A DNA stretch of 64,000 nucleotides from positions 97,060,537-97,124,536 of the forward strand of contig NC_083868.1 in NCBI RefSeq assembly GCF_032452875.1, written 5' to 3'. Made by a program: the position numbers and the translations under genes. How positions within the stretch are numbered: position 1 is the first letter of the stretch; each line of letters begins with the position of its first letter. Under the pieces are notes generated by a model that saw only the letters and a program-made list of their open reading frames with translations, did no database searches and was not told the DNA's origin. The DNA comes from Bos javanicus (lineage: Eukaryota; Chordata; Mammalia; Artiodactyla; Bovidae). Below, piece after piece: positions 23,070 through 34,285 of this stretch.

Positions 23070-23175
23070 AAGAGGAATTCCCAATAGTTAAGACTCTGTG
23101 CTTCCACGGCAGGATACATGGGTTTGGTCCCTGGTCGGGGAACTATGATCCCTCATGTTGGGTGGTGTGGCAAAG
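23070..23175 (+). repeat. CHR-type SINE, diverged
   Basis: Sense copy: 'gaggaattcccaatagttaag', 'ttggtccctggtcggggaac', and 'gatccctcatgttggg'. It lies between the two direct-repeat copies. Confidence 0.8.
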
Positions 23176-23514
23176 GGGAAAAAGAGGAGAAACAGAGGCT
23201 CTGGTTATTTAGAATCGCAGTCTTCTTCATCCAAAGCCCTTAACTTCAGATTCCTCTGAATGACAGTCCATTCTGTCTTCCAAAAGATACTGGAACTGAT
23301 TCCACTTAACCACTATGTAACACTGTTACCTATTGAGACTGCTTTCATGTCACAGAATAGGTGAGGGAAGCCTGCAGTCAGACCCCAGAGCCGTCACAAT
23401 GCCCGCTCCCATCTCCTGAAAGAATGAAAAATGCAGATTATATGCAGGCCATGTTCCTGCCCTCTTAGACTCTCCAACTGTGCACTGTCGGATTTCCTAG
23501 CAGGGTACTTTCCT

Positions 23515-23628
23515 GGTTGGGGCTCCTTTATGTGAAGTCAATCTGCAGTAGATTAATTGAATACTGTATTGATTTCCTATTCTCCCGGGTACTTCTAAAA
23601 AGGTTATATTCTTGAAACCCCCTCTCTG
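23515..23628 (+). repeat. Dispersed direct repeat, copy 2
   Basis: Same orientation as the copy at 22807-22920, offset 708 bp. Similarity fades after 'cttgaaaccccctctct'. Confidence 0.85.
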
Positions 23629-26600
23629 AGCTAGTAGAACATTTCCCTCTGCAAACGTGATACATGGAACTTTATCACCATCCTCCCATCCAGACATCAT
23701 CCCACTGTCCCCAACACCTGGCATAAAATCTGACTTTGCCTTTCCCAAAATACTGTCAGGGCAAGAAATGGGGAAAGGGGTCTTGCTGGTTTTCAGGTCA
23801 TGTTGATTTAACAATGCATGATTTATTCATTCTGGCTTTCTTGTAGCTTTTCATTTTCGCATCCTGTTAAATACCTTGCAGGGGTGTTGTTCCTCTTAAT
23901 TAGCTAATGTTTGTAAAGCACGTTACAGATCAAAGTGCTGTGTCAGTGCTAAATATGAACTCTCAGGTATCCTTGAGCTGTTCTTTGTCTGTACAGAGGT
24001 TTTCAGTGTAACACAAATCGTGAGAGATCTATCTGCCTTTGGAAAAGGCTTGGGTATTCTCTCCTGAACTACTCTATTAAAATATACATACTTGGCAATG
24101 AAGAGCGGCAAGAAACGTAGAGTGTTTTGCGTTCACACTGTACTTTTCCCCACTTAGTCAAAGTGCTGTGATGATGGAGAGTGAGAACAGAGCTTCCCTG
24201 TGAATTGGGCAACTTTAGTGGCAGACCTTTCACCTTCCTGATATGTAGCAAGTAATAAGTCTTTTTTTTTTTTTTTGGTTCAGTGAGTGGGCGACTGAAA
24301 CAATTAACAGCATTTCCAATGTCTCTGAGTTGGAAAAAAGATTCATTTCAAATTACAGCGTGTTAAATTGTGTTGAGTGATATTTCACTAAAAAAATGTT
24401 TAAATACCAGTTTCATTTACTTTTGTTAACATATTCACTAAGTCTGAGTTTATCAAATTTCTAAATGTGTAAAGAACCGAGTTAAGCAAATTTATTAAGG
24501 TATTGTTTCAATGGCTCATCTATGAACACAAACAAAAATGTTTTCTTTTAGCAGGTTGATACCATTCTTGATTGTCTTCTAATCCTCAGCTTTTAAACTA
24601 GGTTTATATTTTAAAATAAGAAATATTTTAAAATATTTAAATAAATATTTTCAATAAAATATTTTCTAATCCTCAGCTTTTAAGCTAGGTTTATATTTTA
24701 AAATACTTTAAAATAACAAATATTTTAAAATAAGAAAATTGTTGAAATGGAGCAGAGAAAAATTTGCAGGCTTCTCTTTTAACAGCATGGGTTTATGAAA
24801 AACATGACTTTGGGGGCATCTTTCACTATTTTTCATAAATAAAAACATAAACATATAGCCTAAAGCACACTTTATGCTTCCTTTCCAATCCACAAAATGG
24901 CTGTTACCAGCAAGTGATTCACAGTAATAAATGATACACATATGATGACATGTAATCATATGTAATATAATGCATAATCAGTAAGAAATTTTTTAAAAAG
25001 CTAATAAATGTTGTTTTGGCTGATTTAGATTTTATTCTAAGACTACAGCAAATTATATTTCATCTTTTAATAGCTTTTTAATATAAGAAAATCCCAGGTT
25101 TATTTTTATTAATCAAAATTCCTAAAGGCTCCAACAGGATCCTCAGTCAATGTAAATTTACATAATTCATCTTCTTCCACTCAACTTGTTTTTCTATAAT
25201 TAGTACAGCTGTCACCAGGGAGCCATGGTGGGCAGGTAGCTATGGGTACAGCAGGCAGTCTTCAGTCAAACATTTCCTTTTAAACCATCTATCAGTTTTC
25301 GGCCTCATTTCAGATGAGTTGGATTCTAGAAAGAAGAATTTGTCTCTGACCTAACAGACTTCCCTTTTCAAACCTGAACTATCATTCCATAACTTCAACT
25401 CCTTCTCAAGGTCCACTGTGCAAAAAGATATAAATGAAATTCTAATGAATTATTTGGTCAAGCGAACTTACAGGCTGCAAACATATTTCTCTTTATAGCT
25501 TCTGTATTTTTATCAAGACAGATCCTCATTTCAAAATGTAGTTATAAGACTGTTAAAAACACAGCCAGACCACACTATAAGTACAATGACAAAGCAAACT
25601 TCAGAACGATACAGTACATATCTAGCTTTACTTCTTTCTTGTATGTAGTCCGTAAATGGCCTTTTGGTTTTTTAATATAATTTTCCTCAGTATAGGTACA
25701 TGTTCAGCCTCTTCTATGATTGCTTCATTTGTAACACTTACTTTGAGAGCTAAGCAGTGGCATTTAAAGTCCTCTAAATCTTCACTATGAAAATAATTTC
25801 CCTTTAAATAGTAAATGGATGAGGGAGACGCTGATGCTAGTAGTATTTAGTGAGCGCTTAGTGTGGGCTAGGCGCTGTGGAGTAAACAAAGAAGTATATA
25901 TGTGTCACGATACTTAGGACATAAAGAGAAATTAATTAAATATAAACCATGGGTTTTTAACTTAGATGGGAAGAAGATGGCAGATCACCTGCATTTAAAA
26001 CGCCACCACTGCAAAGCTGTTGACATCTGCAAAGTGACAAGTGAAGGATTCTTACTGACTGTATTTTATGGCTCTACATCTTCTGAATTGCCTGGATCAC
26101 AGATGATTTCCGGCGAGGGAGCATCTTGCAGGCAGGAGAAAGCCCCTAATACAGATGCTGTCTGGAGTTTGGGGTGGGGGGTGGTGCAAAGAGCTGAGTG
26201 TCTTCCAGTGTGAAAGGGACAGCTTCAGGAAGGCCAAACCAGCAGTCAGCCAGGATGGGGGGCCTAGAGGAGGGGAGAGAAAGGAAAGAGGAGACCACCA
26301 TGCCAAAGCCAAGGTGGAGGCCATAGACAGTGGCCTGGGGTGGGGCATCAGGACAAGGTTCAGAGCCCCGGTGTTGTTGTCCACATTAGGAGGAACAGAA
26401 AGGGACTTACAGGATGTGCAAGCCTGAAAGCCAGGGATTCCAGTGGACAGCTGAATAAGAGACCAGGAAACTCAATTATTGGGTCCCAGGAGCTAGGAAA
26501 GACTGTGAGCCTGATGAGGCCTCCTGAGAGCAGGCCCAGGAGGAGAGCAGTTTAGGAGCTGGAAGTTTAGCTGAGCCAGGGACTGGAGAGGGAAGTGGAA

Positions 26601-27135
26601 GCAGGACACAGCAGTTGCAGCTGCCAGAAACAAGAGGGGCTGTGCTGTTGACCCTGTGAACATCATTTCAGGACTTCCCACCCCTTCCTTCTTAGTCTCA
26701 AACCTATGCTGATGCCCCTCCAAGGGTCAATTCAGGGTCTCTCATCTGATGCAATTCAACCTGAAAGAAACTCTGCCTCAGCATGGTGGAGGCAGCTAGC
26801 AGGCCATCTATATCCACCCACCTCGTCTTCCTGGACTCACAGCTCCCTGACATTCCTCAGCCTCTCCTGCTTTAGGAAAAGCCAGAGGACTGAGCTCTAG
26901 CCAAAGCCATGTAAGCCTACGTGAGACAAGTCACTTCCAAGCCAGGGCCTTAGCACTTCCCATGAATATGCCTCTTAGCTTTTTCCTTTCCTAAGTCACG
27001 TAAGAGCTGGTGCCCTGAATGTCAACGGGAAACAACTTCATCCTCCCAGCTCCAGAGCCAGAGCATCTGCCCTGGGCTATTAGGAGAGAAAGAAATGAAC
27101 TTCCATCACCATATGGGTCTTTTTGTTAGAGCAGT
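23629..27135. other. Intergenic interval free of young SINEs
   Basis: About 3.5 kb without any ruminant SINE. It holds an AT-rich tandem duplication at 24577-24705, a T run near 24262-24277, a short L2-like stretch near 25843-25885, and a G/A-rich segment at 26160-26600. No gene recognised. Confidence 0.5.
24577..24705. repeat. Tandem duplication, 87-bp period
   Basis: A 42-bp segment beginning TTCTAATCCTCAGC at 24577-24618 recurs at 24664-24705 with one visible substitution (A/G). The AT-rich sequence between is partly shared. Confidence 0.85.
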
Positions 27136-27142
27136 GTAGCTT

Positions 27143-27368
27143 GCATGTGCGCATAATCTTTCACTCAGTTGTGTTGGACTCTATGTGAGCCCATGGACTG
27201 TCGTCCACCAGGCTCCTCTGTCCATGGGATTTCCCAGGCAAGAATACTGGAGTGGGTTGCCATTTCCTTCTCCAGGGGATCTTCCCAATCCAGTGATCTA
27301 ACCCAAGTCTCTTGCATTTCCTGCATTGGCAGGCAGCTTCTTTACCACTGAGCCACCTGGGAAGCCCC
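27143..27368 (-). repeat. Bov-tA SINE with short target duplication
   Basis: Antisense full copy. GTAGCTT flanks it at 27136-27142 and 27369-27375. Confidence 0.9.
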
Positions 27369-27375
27369 GTAGCTT

Positions 27376-29282
27376 ACTCTGAGTAATACTCAGTGAGGCC
27401 AGGGGTTGCCCAAGGTCCCAAAAGAATTGCTGTGAGAGACTGCTCCAGGGCGCCGCCGTTATGTGTGTTATGGGCATGGCCGCCCATGCATACACTGAGG
27501 GACTGTTTCCATGGTAACACTAGGTCCACTAGTTTGCTTGTCTGTTCTTTGTTTGGAACATAGAAGATCTTTCCCCATATAGATGGTGTTAGAAAATGGC
27601 ATGAAGATCCTCACCCCTACCCTTGTTGAACCTATAATACCAAAAGCAGTAGCTGAGTACAGTCCACTGTCATTTATCACATCTCTTTGCCTGAAAGCAG
27701 AGGGTAAAGGGAATAGAAAACTGAAAAGGGGAAATCAGACATGCTTTGTGTCAAGTCAACATTAATAGAAAGGGACTTTGTAAGGTTACTCCAGGTTTTA
27801 AAAGGAGACAAACGCTCTTTTAAATCCCAAGGGCCCAAGAACCATGCTAGCAAGGAGAGTATGAATCTTAAATGTAGACATGGAGATGTAACCATAGGGT
27901 ATTCATCTTCACAATGCAAGATGTCTGAGTTTTTTGAAAGAAATTTAAAGTGACCAAATTAAAAACAAACAAACCGAAAACAAAAGTAAGGCAATTGCAG
28001 TTCTTTCCTCCCCTCCTCCAACCCCTGTGTTTCCCCAACTCATTTTAGCAGCAGAGATGGCCGTGGGGTAAGAAGAGCAGTTACTCTTGTGGTAAAGGAG
28101 GTGGGTGGGAGAGGGTGGGAGAGGAAGGGGAATTCTGGGTGGGACATTCATCACTCTCTTTAGAGGGCTCCCACATGAGGACTCCCACGGCCTGTGGGTG
28201 AGACCCTGAAGTTTTGTGAGCTTCTAGGGATAGGATTCTAACTGAGAGGTGCAAAATCTCTGTTTTCAACCTCATCCCCGCTCCAGGCCCAACGAAATCC
28301 CATCACAAGGAGCCTGGAGTACAGATCTAATTAAATACTCTTCTGGGTCTGTGAACACTGATTTTGATGGAAGAGCTTCTGAACTAGATCCTCTGCTCCC
28401 CTGGCCCAGAGCAAGCACCCAAGATACCTTGAGGGGGCTCAATGTAGAGACAAAGGGCATGGCTTCGGGGAATCATGTTGGAAAAAATTTCTCTGGGTCA
28501 TCATTTCTTTGCCCCTGAGAAGAACTGAAGTTCCTCTGTGGCCAAAGCACAGCGGCAATATGTCCTGTTTACCTCTAGAAATCATCTCAAGGCATCATCC
28601 CATCAGAGACTCTTTGGCAAGGGGGTGAAGTGAGGAAGGATTAAGGTTCAGATTTCCAGAACAATATTTTCCAGTTTTGCCACCTACGCTGAAGTGGCTT
28701 TTGAGTACTTCTGAGAACCAAATCTCTCTTCAGGGCATGAAATGTGCTGTCACAGAGGATTTTCAGTGGTTACAGTGACTTATTCACCTGATTAAGGAGA
28801 CAGGGGAAATATATACACCGAAATCCTCTCCAAAATTCCTCATGCAAAACAGAAAACTAATAACAAGCTAAAATTAGTCTACACTTTTCAGTCTCTACAA
28901 AGTTTCAGGGATCCCTTTCCCCTTGATTTCCATTTATTGCCTGAGTAACTTAGGGCTTTCTCTAAATGCTTCTGTTTACATCAGTGCTGGGGAATCCACA
29001 AAACCCCAGAATGATTCACCTTCCCGACTACAGCACCAAGTTCTCTAGCCTAGGTCAGCATTTAGTGCGTGGGTGAAGGCCCTTTCCTGGTTCTGTTTTC
29101 CAAACTTTATTAAAGCATAAAAAGGATCTGCGTGGTCTATAAAAAATTCTGGTTCCCTAGTCCCAGCTCTGCTGGAGCAGTGAAAGTTTCCCTGACAACC
29201 TCTACTCACAGTGAAACCACAAGCCAGTGGGAGTGCAGGGCTTTTTCCAAAGTACAGGGCTAACATTTGCTCACTCACTCAT
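27376..29282. other. Intergenic, mostly unique
   Basis: About 1.9 kb without a young SINE. Several short open frames on both strands have no recognisable product. Confidence 0.5.
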
Positions 29283-29410
29283 TTATTTATTCATTTAATA
29301 AATGTTTCTGGAAGGTCTTTGTGCCAAGCATTGTTCTAGGTGCTGGGACTGCAATAGTAAATGAAATGGACATGGCCCGTGTCCTCATGGAACATACAGA
29401 TGGGTGGAGT
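29283..29410 (-). repeat. LINE L2 3' fragment
   Basis: Antisense L2 end: 'attcatttaataaatgttt', 'tgccaagcattgttctagg', 'gtcctcatggaac'. Ancient mammalian repeat. Confidence 0.8.
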
Positions 29411-29504
29411 TGACAGATGATGGTAAAATAAATTGGCAATACACCATTATACGTTGTGAGAGAGATGCTGGGAAAAAATCAAAATGTAGTGACAGAGGAC
29501 GGTG

Positions 29505-29721
29505 CGTGTGAGCATGCCAAGTCGCTTCAGTCATGTTGGACTCTTTGCGACCATATGGCCCACCAGGCTCCTCTGTTCATGGGATTTTCCAGGCAAGAAT
29601 ACTGGAGTGGGTTGCAGTGTCCTTTTCCAGGGGATCTTCTCGACCCAAGGATCAAATTCATGTCTCTTACGTCTCCTGCATTGACAGACAGGTTCTTTAC
29701 CACTAACACCACTTGGAAAGC
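29505..29721 (-). repeat. Bov-tA SINE with 12-bp target duplication
   Basis: Antisense copy flanked by CAGAGGACGGTG (29493-29504) and CAGAGGACAGTG (29722-29733). Confidence 0.92.
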
Positions 29722-29906
29722 CAGAGGACAGTGGAGAGGGCTAGATAAGGGGGCCCTAGGTTGTCCTCCCTGGGGAAAAGACACACATGCCTGAAGGATA
29801 TAAGGTGCCCACCTGAGCAAGGGGAAGAGGAGAGGAGGCATTGGGACAGCACTTGTTAAGACCCTTAGGTAGAAACAAGTGTGGTAGGAAAAAGATTGAT
29901 TAGAGG

Positions 29907-30118
29907 GACTTCCCTGGTGGTCCAGTGCCTAAGATTCTGCACTCCCAATGTAGGGGACCCAGGTTCAATCCCTGGTCAGGGAGCTAGATCCCACATGCTG
30001 CAGCTCAGAGTTCACATGCCACAAGCAAAAATCCTGCATGCCGCAATGCAGATAGAAAATCCTGTGTGCCGCAACTGAGACCTGGTGCAGCCAAATAAAT
30101 AAATATGTTTTAAAAAGG
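29907..30118 (+). repeat. CHR-type SINE, long form
   Basis: Sense copy from 'ggacttccctggtggtcc' with internal 'ccgcaatgcagat' repeats to 'gcagccaaataaataaat'. Confidence 0.9.
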
Positions 30119-30123
30119 AAAAG

Positions 30124-30170
30124 ACTGAGTTGCAAAGAATTGGATGTGACTGAGGCGACTTAGCATGTTC
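30124..30170 (+). repeat. Bov-tA 3'-end fragment
   Basis: Only the terminal 'gagttgcaaagaattggatgtgactgag' type sequence is present, directly after the CHR tail. Confidence 0.6.
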
Positions 30171-30865
30171 ACACGACTGTCCCTATCGCTGCATTTTGTT
30201 TTCTTTGCAAAGAAAGAAAGGCTGAAAGAAAGGATGGGATTTTGGTGTTTGATTGGATGTTTGATTCCCGGTCCATTGAGATGCTGGTTGCAGCTCAATG
30301 CATCTCGGCTGGTTGAGCCAGGAACCACATCTTCCTCAGAGGAAATGGAATGAGCAGGAGGGTGCTGTGTGACATAAGGGCAGAGCCACATAGCACAGGC
30401 CCCGAAGGAGAGGGGTTTTTACACAAAGGCGGAGGAGTAATAGTGCGCAGTAGTGTTCAGGGAGCAGGAGAATGCTCAATCTGGGAGCCATCAGAATGAG
30501 CAGCCTCCACTTGAGAGAGATGCAGGAATGGGCAAAGGGAAGGAGAGTGCAGCGAATGGGCTGAGGAGCTCAATGTCGGTTTATCCAGAAAGGAGGGTCC
30601 CAGTGGGCTCAGAGAACTGTTAGAAAGGAAAGGAAGAAAGAAGATTGAATTTGGGAAGGGCAAGAACAGAGAATGGAGATGAGGGGACAGGGCAGGCTAC
30701 CTTGCTGGAGTCACATATTGGAGTGTCGCCACAAATAATAAGCATACAGGTATAACTAACTCCCAGATGTCTAAAGGAACAAACCTCCACAGTCGCCTAG
30801 TGGATTGGAGGTGTGTGTGTTTTGGGGGGCACCCTGGCTTCCCAGAGCAACCTGAATGTCGTCTT
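30171..30865. other. Intergenic, G/A-rich unique sequence
   Basis: Purine-rich on the plus strand, with a short GT run at 30812-30820. No gene recognised. Confidence 0.5.
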
Positions 30866-31828
30866 CTTTTTTTTTTTTAATGTATTTATTTCTAATTGAA
30901 GGATAATTGCTTCACAATATTATGCTGGTTTCTGTCATACGTCAACATGAATCAGCCAAAGGTACACATATGTCCCCTCCCTCTTGAACCTTCCTCCCAC
31001 CTCCCACCCCATGCCAGCCCCCTAAGTTGTCACAGAGTCCCAGTTTGAGTTCCCTAAGGCATACAGCAAATTCCCACTGGCTAAGTTACATATGACAGTG
31101 TATATGCTTCCATACTGCTCTCTCCATTTGTCCCACACTCTTCTTCCCCAACCTGTGTCCACAAGTCTTTTCTCTATGTCTGCCTCTCCATTGTTCATCA
31201 GTACCATCTTTCTAGATTCCATATATATGCATTAATATACAATATTAGTTTTTTTCTTTTGAATTACCTCACTCTATATAACAGGCTCTAGGTTCATCCA
31301 CCTTATTAGAACTGACTCAAATGTATTCCTTTTTATGGCTGAGTAGTTAATTCCATTGTATATGTGTACCACAGCTTCTTTATCCATTCATCTGTCAATG
31401 GACATCTAGGTTGCTTCCATGCTCTGTCTATTGCAAATAGTGCTGCAATGAGCATTGGGATACATGTGTCTTTTTCAATTTTGGTTTCCTCAGGGTATAT
31501 GCTTAGGAGTGGGAACGCTGGGTCGTATGGTGGTTTTTTTCCTAGTTTTTTAAGGAATCTCTATACCATCTTCCATAGTGGCTGTATCAATTTACATTCC
31601 CACTAGCAATGCAAGAGGGTTCCCTTTTCTCCACACCCTCTCCAGGATTTATTGTTTGTAGACTTTTTGCTGAGGACCATTCTGACTGGTGTGAGGTGCT
31701 ATCTCATTGTAGTTTTGATTTGCATTTCTCTAATTATGAGCGATGTTGAGCATCTTTTCATGTGCTTATTAGCCATTTGCATATCTTCTTTGGAGAAATG
31801 TCTGTTTAGGTCTCCTACCCACATTTTG
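30866..31828 (-). mobile_element. L1 3' end, 5'-truncated, split by a SINE
   Basis: Antisense L1 with the 3' end at the left (T run at 30868-30879, then 'aattgaaggataattgcttc') running toward ORF2 ('cactggtgtgaggtgctatctc', 'ttgagcatcttttcatgtg'). It carries many substitutions and no intact ORF2, and stops at a Bov-tA at 31829. Confidence 0.9.
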
Positions 31829-31957
31829 ATTGTTGTTCAATTGCTCACTTGTGTCCAACTCTTTGCAACCCCATGGACTGTAGCCTGCCAGGCCCCTCTT
31901 TTCATGGGATTCCCCAGGCAAGAATACTGGAGTGGTTTGCCATTTCCTTCTCTAATC
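31829..31957 (-). repeat. Bov-tA fragment inside or beside the L1
   Basis: Antisense body only ('caactctttgcaacccc' to 'ggtttgccatttccttctc'). Confidence 0.88.
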
Positions 31958-32780
31958 CTGAACTTCTAGATCAGAGGAAATCGTGGTTGGGTGAGGCCAG
32001 CCACAGGATTATTTCATTGGTTAGGTGTTGAGGTCCTTTAATGGATGGGAACCTGGTGGTCCGGAGTCGACCGATAAGAAAGTAAAGGAGAGAGAAAGAG
32101 GCTGATTATTTCTTGGTTTACGCAGAAAGCCAATAAAGCCCCTGCAGGGGCTTGCTCTGTTCACGAAGGCCTCAGGCACCCTCTCAATGGGGTGAAGGCG
32201 CAGAGTGCCTTCTCCAGAGGGTCTTAGAAGCCTGGGCAGGAAAGTGAACTCAGAGAGCCTCTGCTCTCTAGGGGATCAGCCTGAAAAAGAGAGAGAGGGG
32301 GAGACAGAGAGAAAGAAAGAGAAAGAAAGACATGGGGACCAGAGCTCTGATGGAGCAAAGGTGTTTTAATCAACATGGTGGGGGCATATATACTGTCTTA
32401 CAAGGTAGTTATTCTCAGCAAAGATAAAGATTAAAATTCCAGACTTACAAAACATAGGCGATCCATATTAAAGAGAGAGAGTTGTAAACAATCTCTTTTA
32501 GGTATGGTTCACAAGAAGGAAGAGGGTACTTATCATTGTATAGAAAAACTAATGAAGGAAATGCCTGGATTTCCCAGCCCCCAGGAGAAGCTTGCCTCTC
32601 CTCTTAATTCCTGAATATTCAGGAATTAATAAGGAACAGAGAATTCCTGACAGATCCAGAACAGCACACAGGAAGCCTCCTGTTAAATGCTTCCTGACAG
32701 TCAGGTTCACACCAAATCTTGGACAGAAGCAACAGTTTCTGATGGGCTATCACACAGTTCTGAGTGCTTGAAAGAAAAGC
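31958..32780. repeat. Unclassified LTR-like interspersed sequence
   Basis: About 0.8 kb unlike its neighbours, with an AATAAA-containing 'gccaataaagcccctgc' and a GA-rich stretch at 32285-32330, lying between L1 segments. It resembles LTRs of ruminant endogenous retroviruses in layout, but I cannot name a family or find clear TG...CA termini. No viral coding frame is present. Confidence 0.4.
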
Positions 32781-32804
32781 ATCCTGGGCTGCTCAAGAAA
32801 GGGT

Positions 32805-33160
32805 AAAACAGGTAGCTAGTGGGAAGCTACAGTATAGTGCAGGGAACTCAGTTCAGTGTTCTGTGGTGACCTAGATGGATGGGATGGGGCAGTGGGTAGG
32901 GAGGGAGGGAGATCCAAGAGGGAAAGGATATATGTATACATTCAGTTGATTCACTTTGTTATGTAGCAGAAACTAACACAACCTTGTAAAGCAACCACAT
33001 TGTTGTGTTAGTCACTCAGTTGTGTCCGACTCTTTGTGACCCCATAGACTGCAGCCCACCTGGATCCTCTGTCCATGGACTTTTTCAGGCAAGAATACTG
33101 GAGTGGGTTGCCACTTCCTTCTCCAAAAGCAACTATACCCCAATTTTAAAAAGTATATTT
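32805..33160 (+). mobile_element. L1 3'-UTR end, split by a Bov-tA
   Basis: Sense L1 tail ('agctagtgggaagctac', 'gattcactttgttatgtagcag', 'taaagcaac...accccaattttaaaaag'). Confidence 0.88.
32996..33125 (-). repeat. Bov-tA SINE nested in the L1 tail
   Basis: Antisense body between AAAGCAAC at 32988-32995 and 33126-33133, a target duplication of L1 sequence. Confidence 0.9.
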
Positions 33161-33399
33161 CATATATTTATGAAGTGGGAGTCGCAGAGCATGGAAAGAT
33201 GGAGCACACTATCTCAGGAAAAGGCTGGCAGGTTTGAGCCAACATGGATGGTTGCAGAGAAGAGGCCAAGACCAGACTTACAGAGCTGACCCTCAAGGAG
33301 TTAGCTAGACAGAGTTAGAAGAATAGTGAATTGATTAGTTGTAATTTCTCAGGAGACAGAATTTGGAGCAAATGTTACATAACTGTCTTGAGAGGCCAT
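33161..33399. other. Intergenic, nothing recognised
   Basis: Short unique-looking interval. Confidence 0.5.
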
Positions 33400-33675
33400 A
33401 GGCATTGGAATCATATGGACCTTGAGCAAGTTACTTAAGCTCCTTAAAACTTTATTTCCCACCCCCCATCAGTTGGTGAAAATAGGACATAATACAGGCT
33501 AGCGGGTCTCTGAATTGAACTTGAGACCACCTGAGGTGCTGGCCTCAGTTCCCACCTACACAGGCTTCAGTTCAGTAGTTCTGGAATAAGAAACAATCAC
33601 CGGATTGTTAGGATTAAATGAGACGTGCGTGAAATGTTTAGCGCATGCCTGGCCCATGTCAGCTATTAAAATCCA
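33400..33675 (+). repeat. MIR SINE interrupted by a hAT-like fragment
   Basis: MIR halves ('gaccttgagcaagttacttaag', then 'ggattaaatgagacg..gcctggcccatg') are separated by a MER5-like piece at about 33508-33600 ('cacctgaggtgctggcc'). Confidence 0.65.
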
Positions 33676-33884
33676 TAAATAGTATTTCTATTTGGGTGGA
33701 CTCAACAGCAAGGAGCAACTTTCTTTGGAAAACTTAACTTCCTTTGGCATCACTGAAAATTAAACAGAAGTAAAAATCACCAGTCCTCATCATAAGTACA
33801 AGCTTTCCTTTTATATTTTGAAACACATAAAGGAATTCTTTTTTTTTTCTCTTTTCTTTATTTCTATCACTACAGAAATTTGTA

Positions 33885-34285
33885 AAAATATATTTATCTA
33901 TTCCCCATTTTTTGGGTAAAATATATGCCTTTAAACCTTTATCAAAGTATAGTTGTGGTACAATATAAGCTACAGAGGTAAAGTCTAGTGATTTACAATT
34001 TTAAAGGTTATAGTTATAGTTTAAAGGTTATATTAACTTATAGTTAATATAAAATATTGGCTATATTCCTATGTTGCACACTATATCCTTGTAGCTTATT
34101 TTGTACCTAATAGTTTGTACCTCTGAGTCTCCCACCCTATTATTACCCCTTCCCCTTTCCCTCTCCCACTGGTAGTCACTAGCTTGTTCTAGATACACTG
34201 CATGATACCACTTATATTTAGAATCTAAGAAGTACAATAAACTACTGAATATAACAAAAAAGAGAAAAAAAGCAGACTCACAAAA
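33885..34285 (-). mobile_element. Old L1 3'-region fragment
   Basis: Antisense L1 3' UTR-like text ('tagcttattttgtacctaatag', 'gtacctctgagtctcccaccc'), strongly diverged. Confidence 0.65.

Noticed and set aside
22807..23628. LTR pair of a short retrotransposon
   Set aside because: The repeats lack TG...CA ends, and the interior shows no primer-binding or coding features.
31364..31969. Plus-strand open frames of 80 and 105 codons
   Set aside because: Antisense translation of L1 and Bov-tA sequence.
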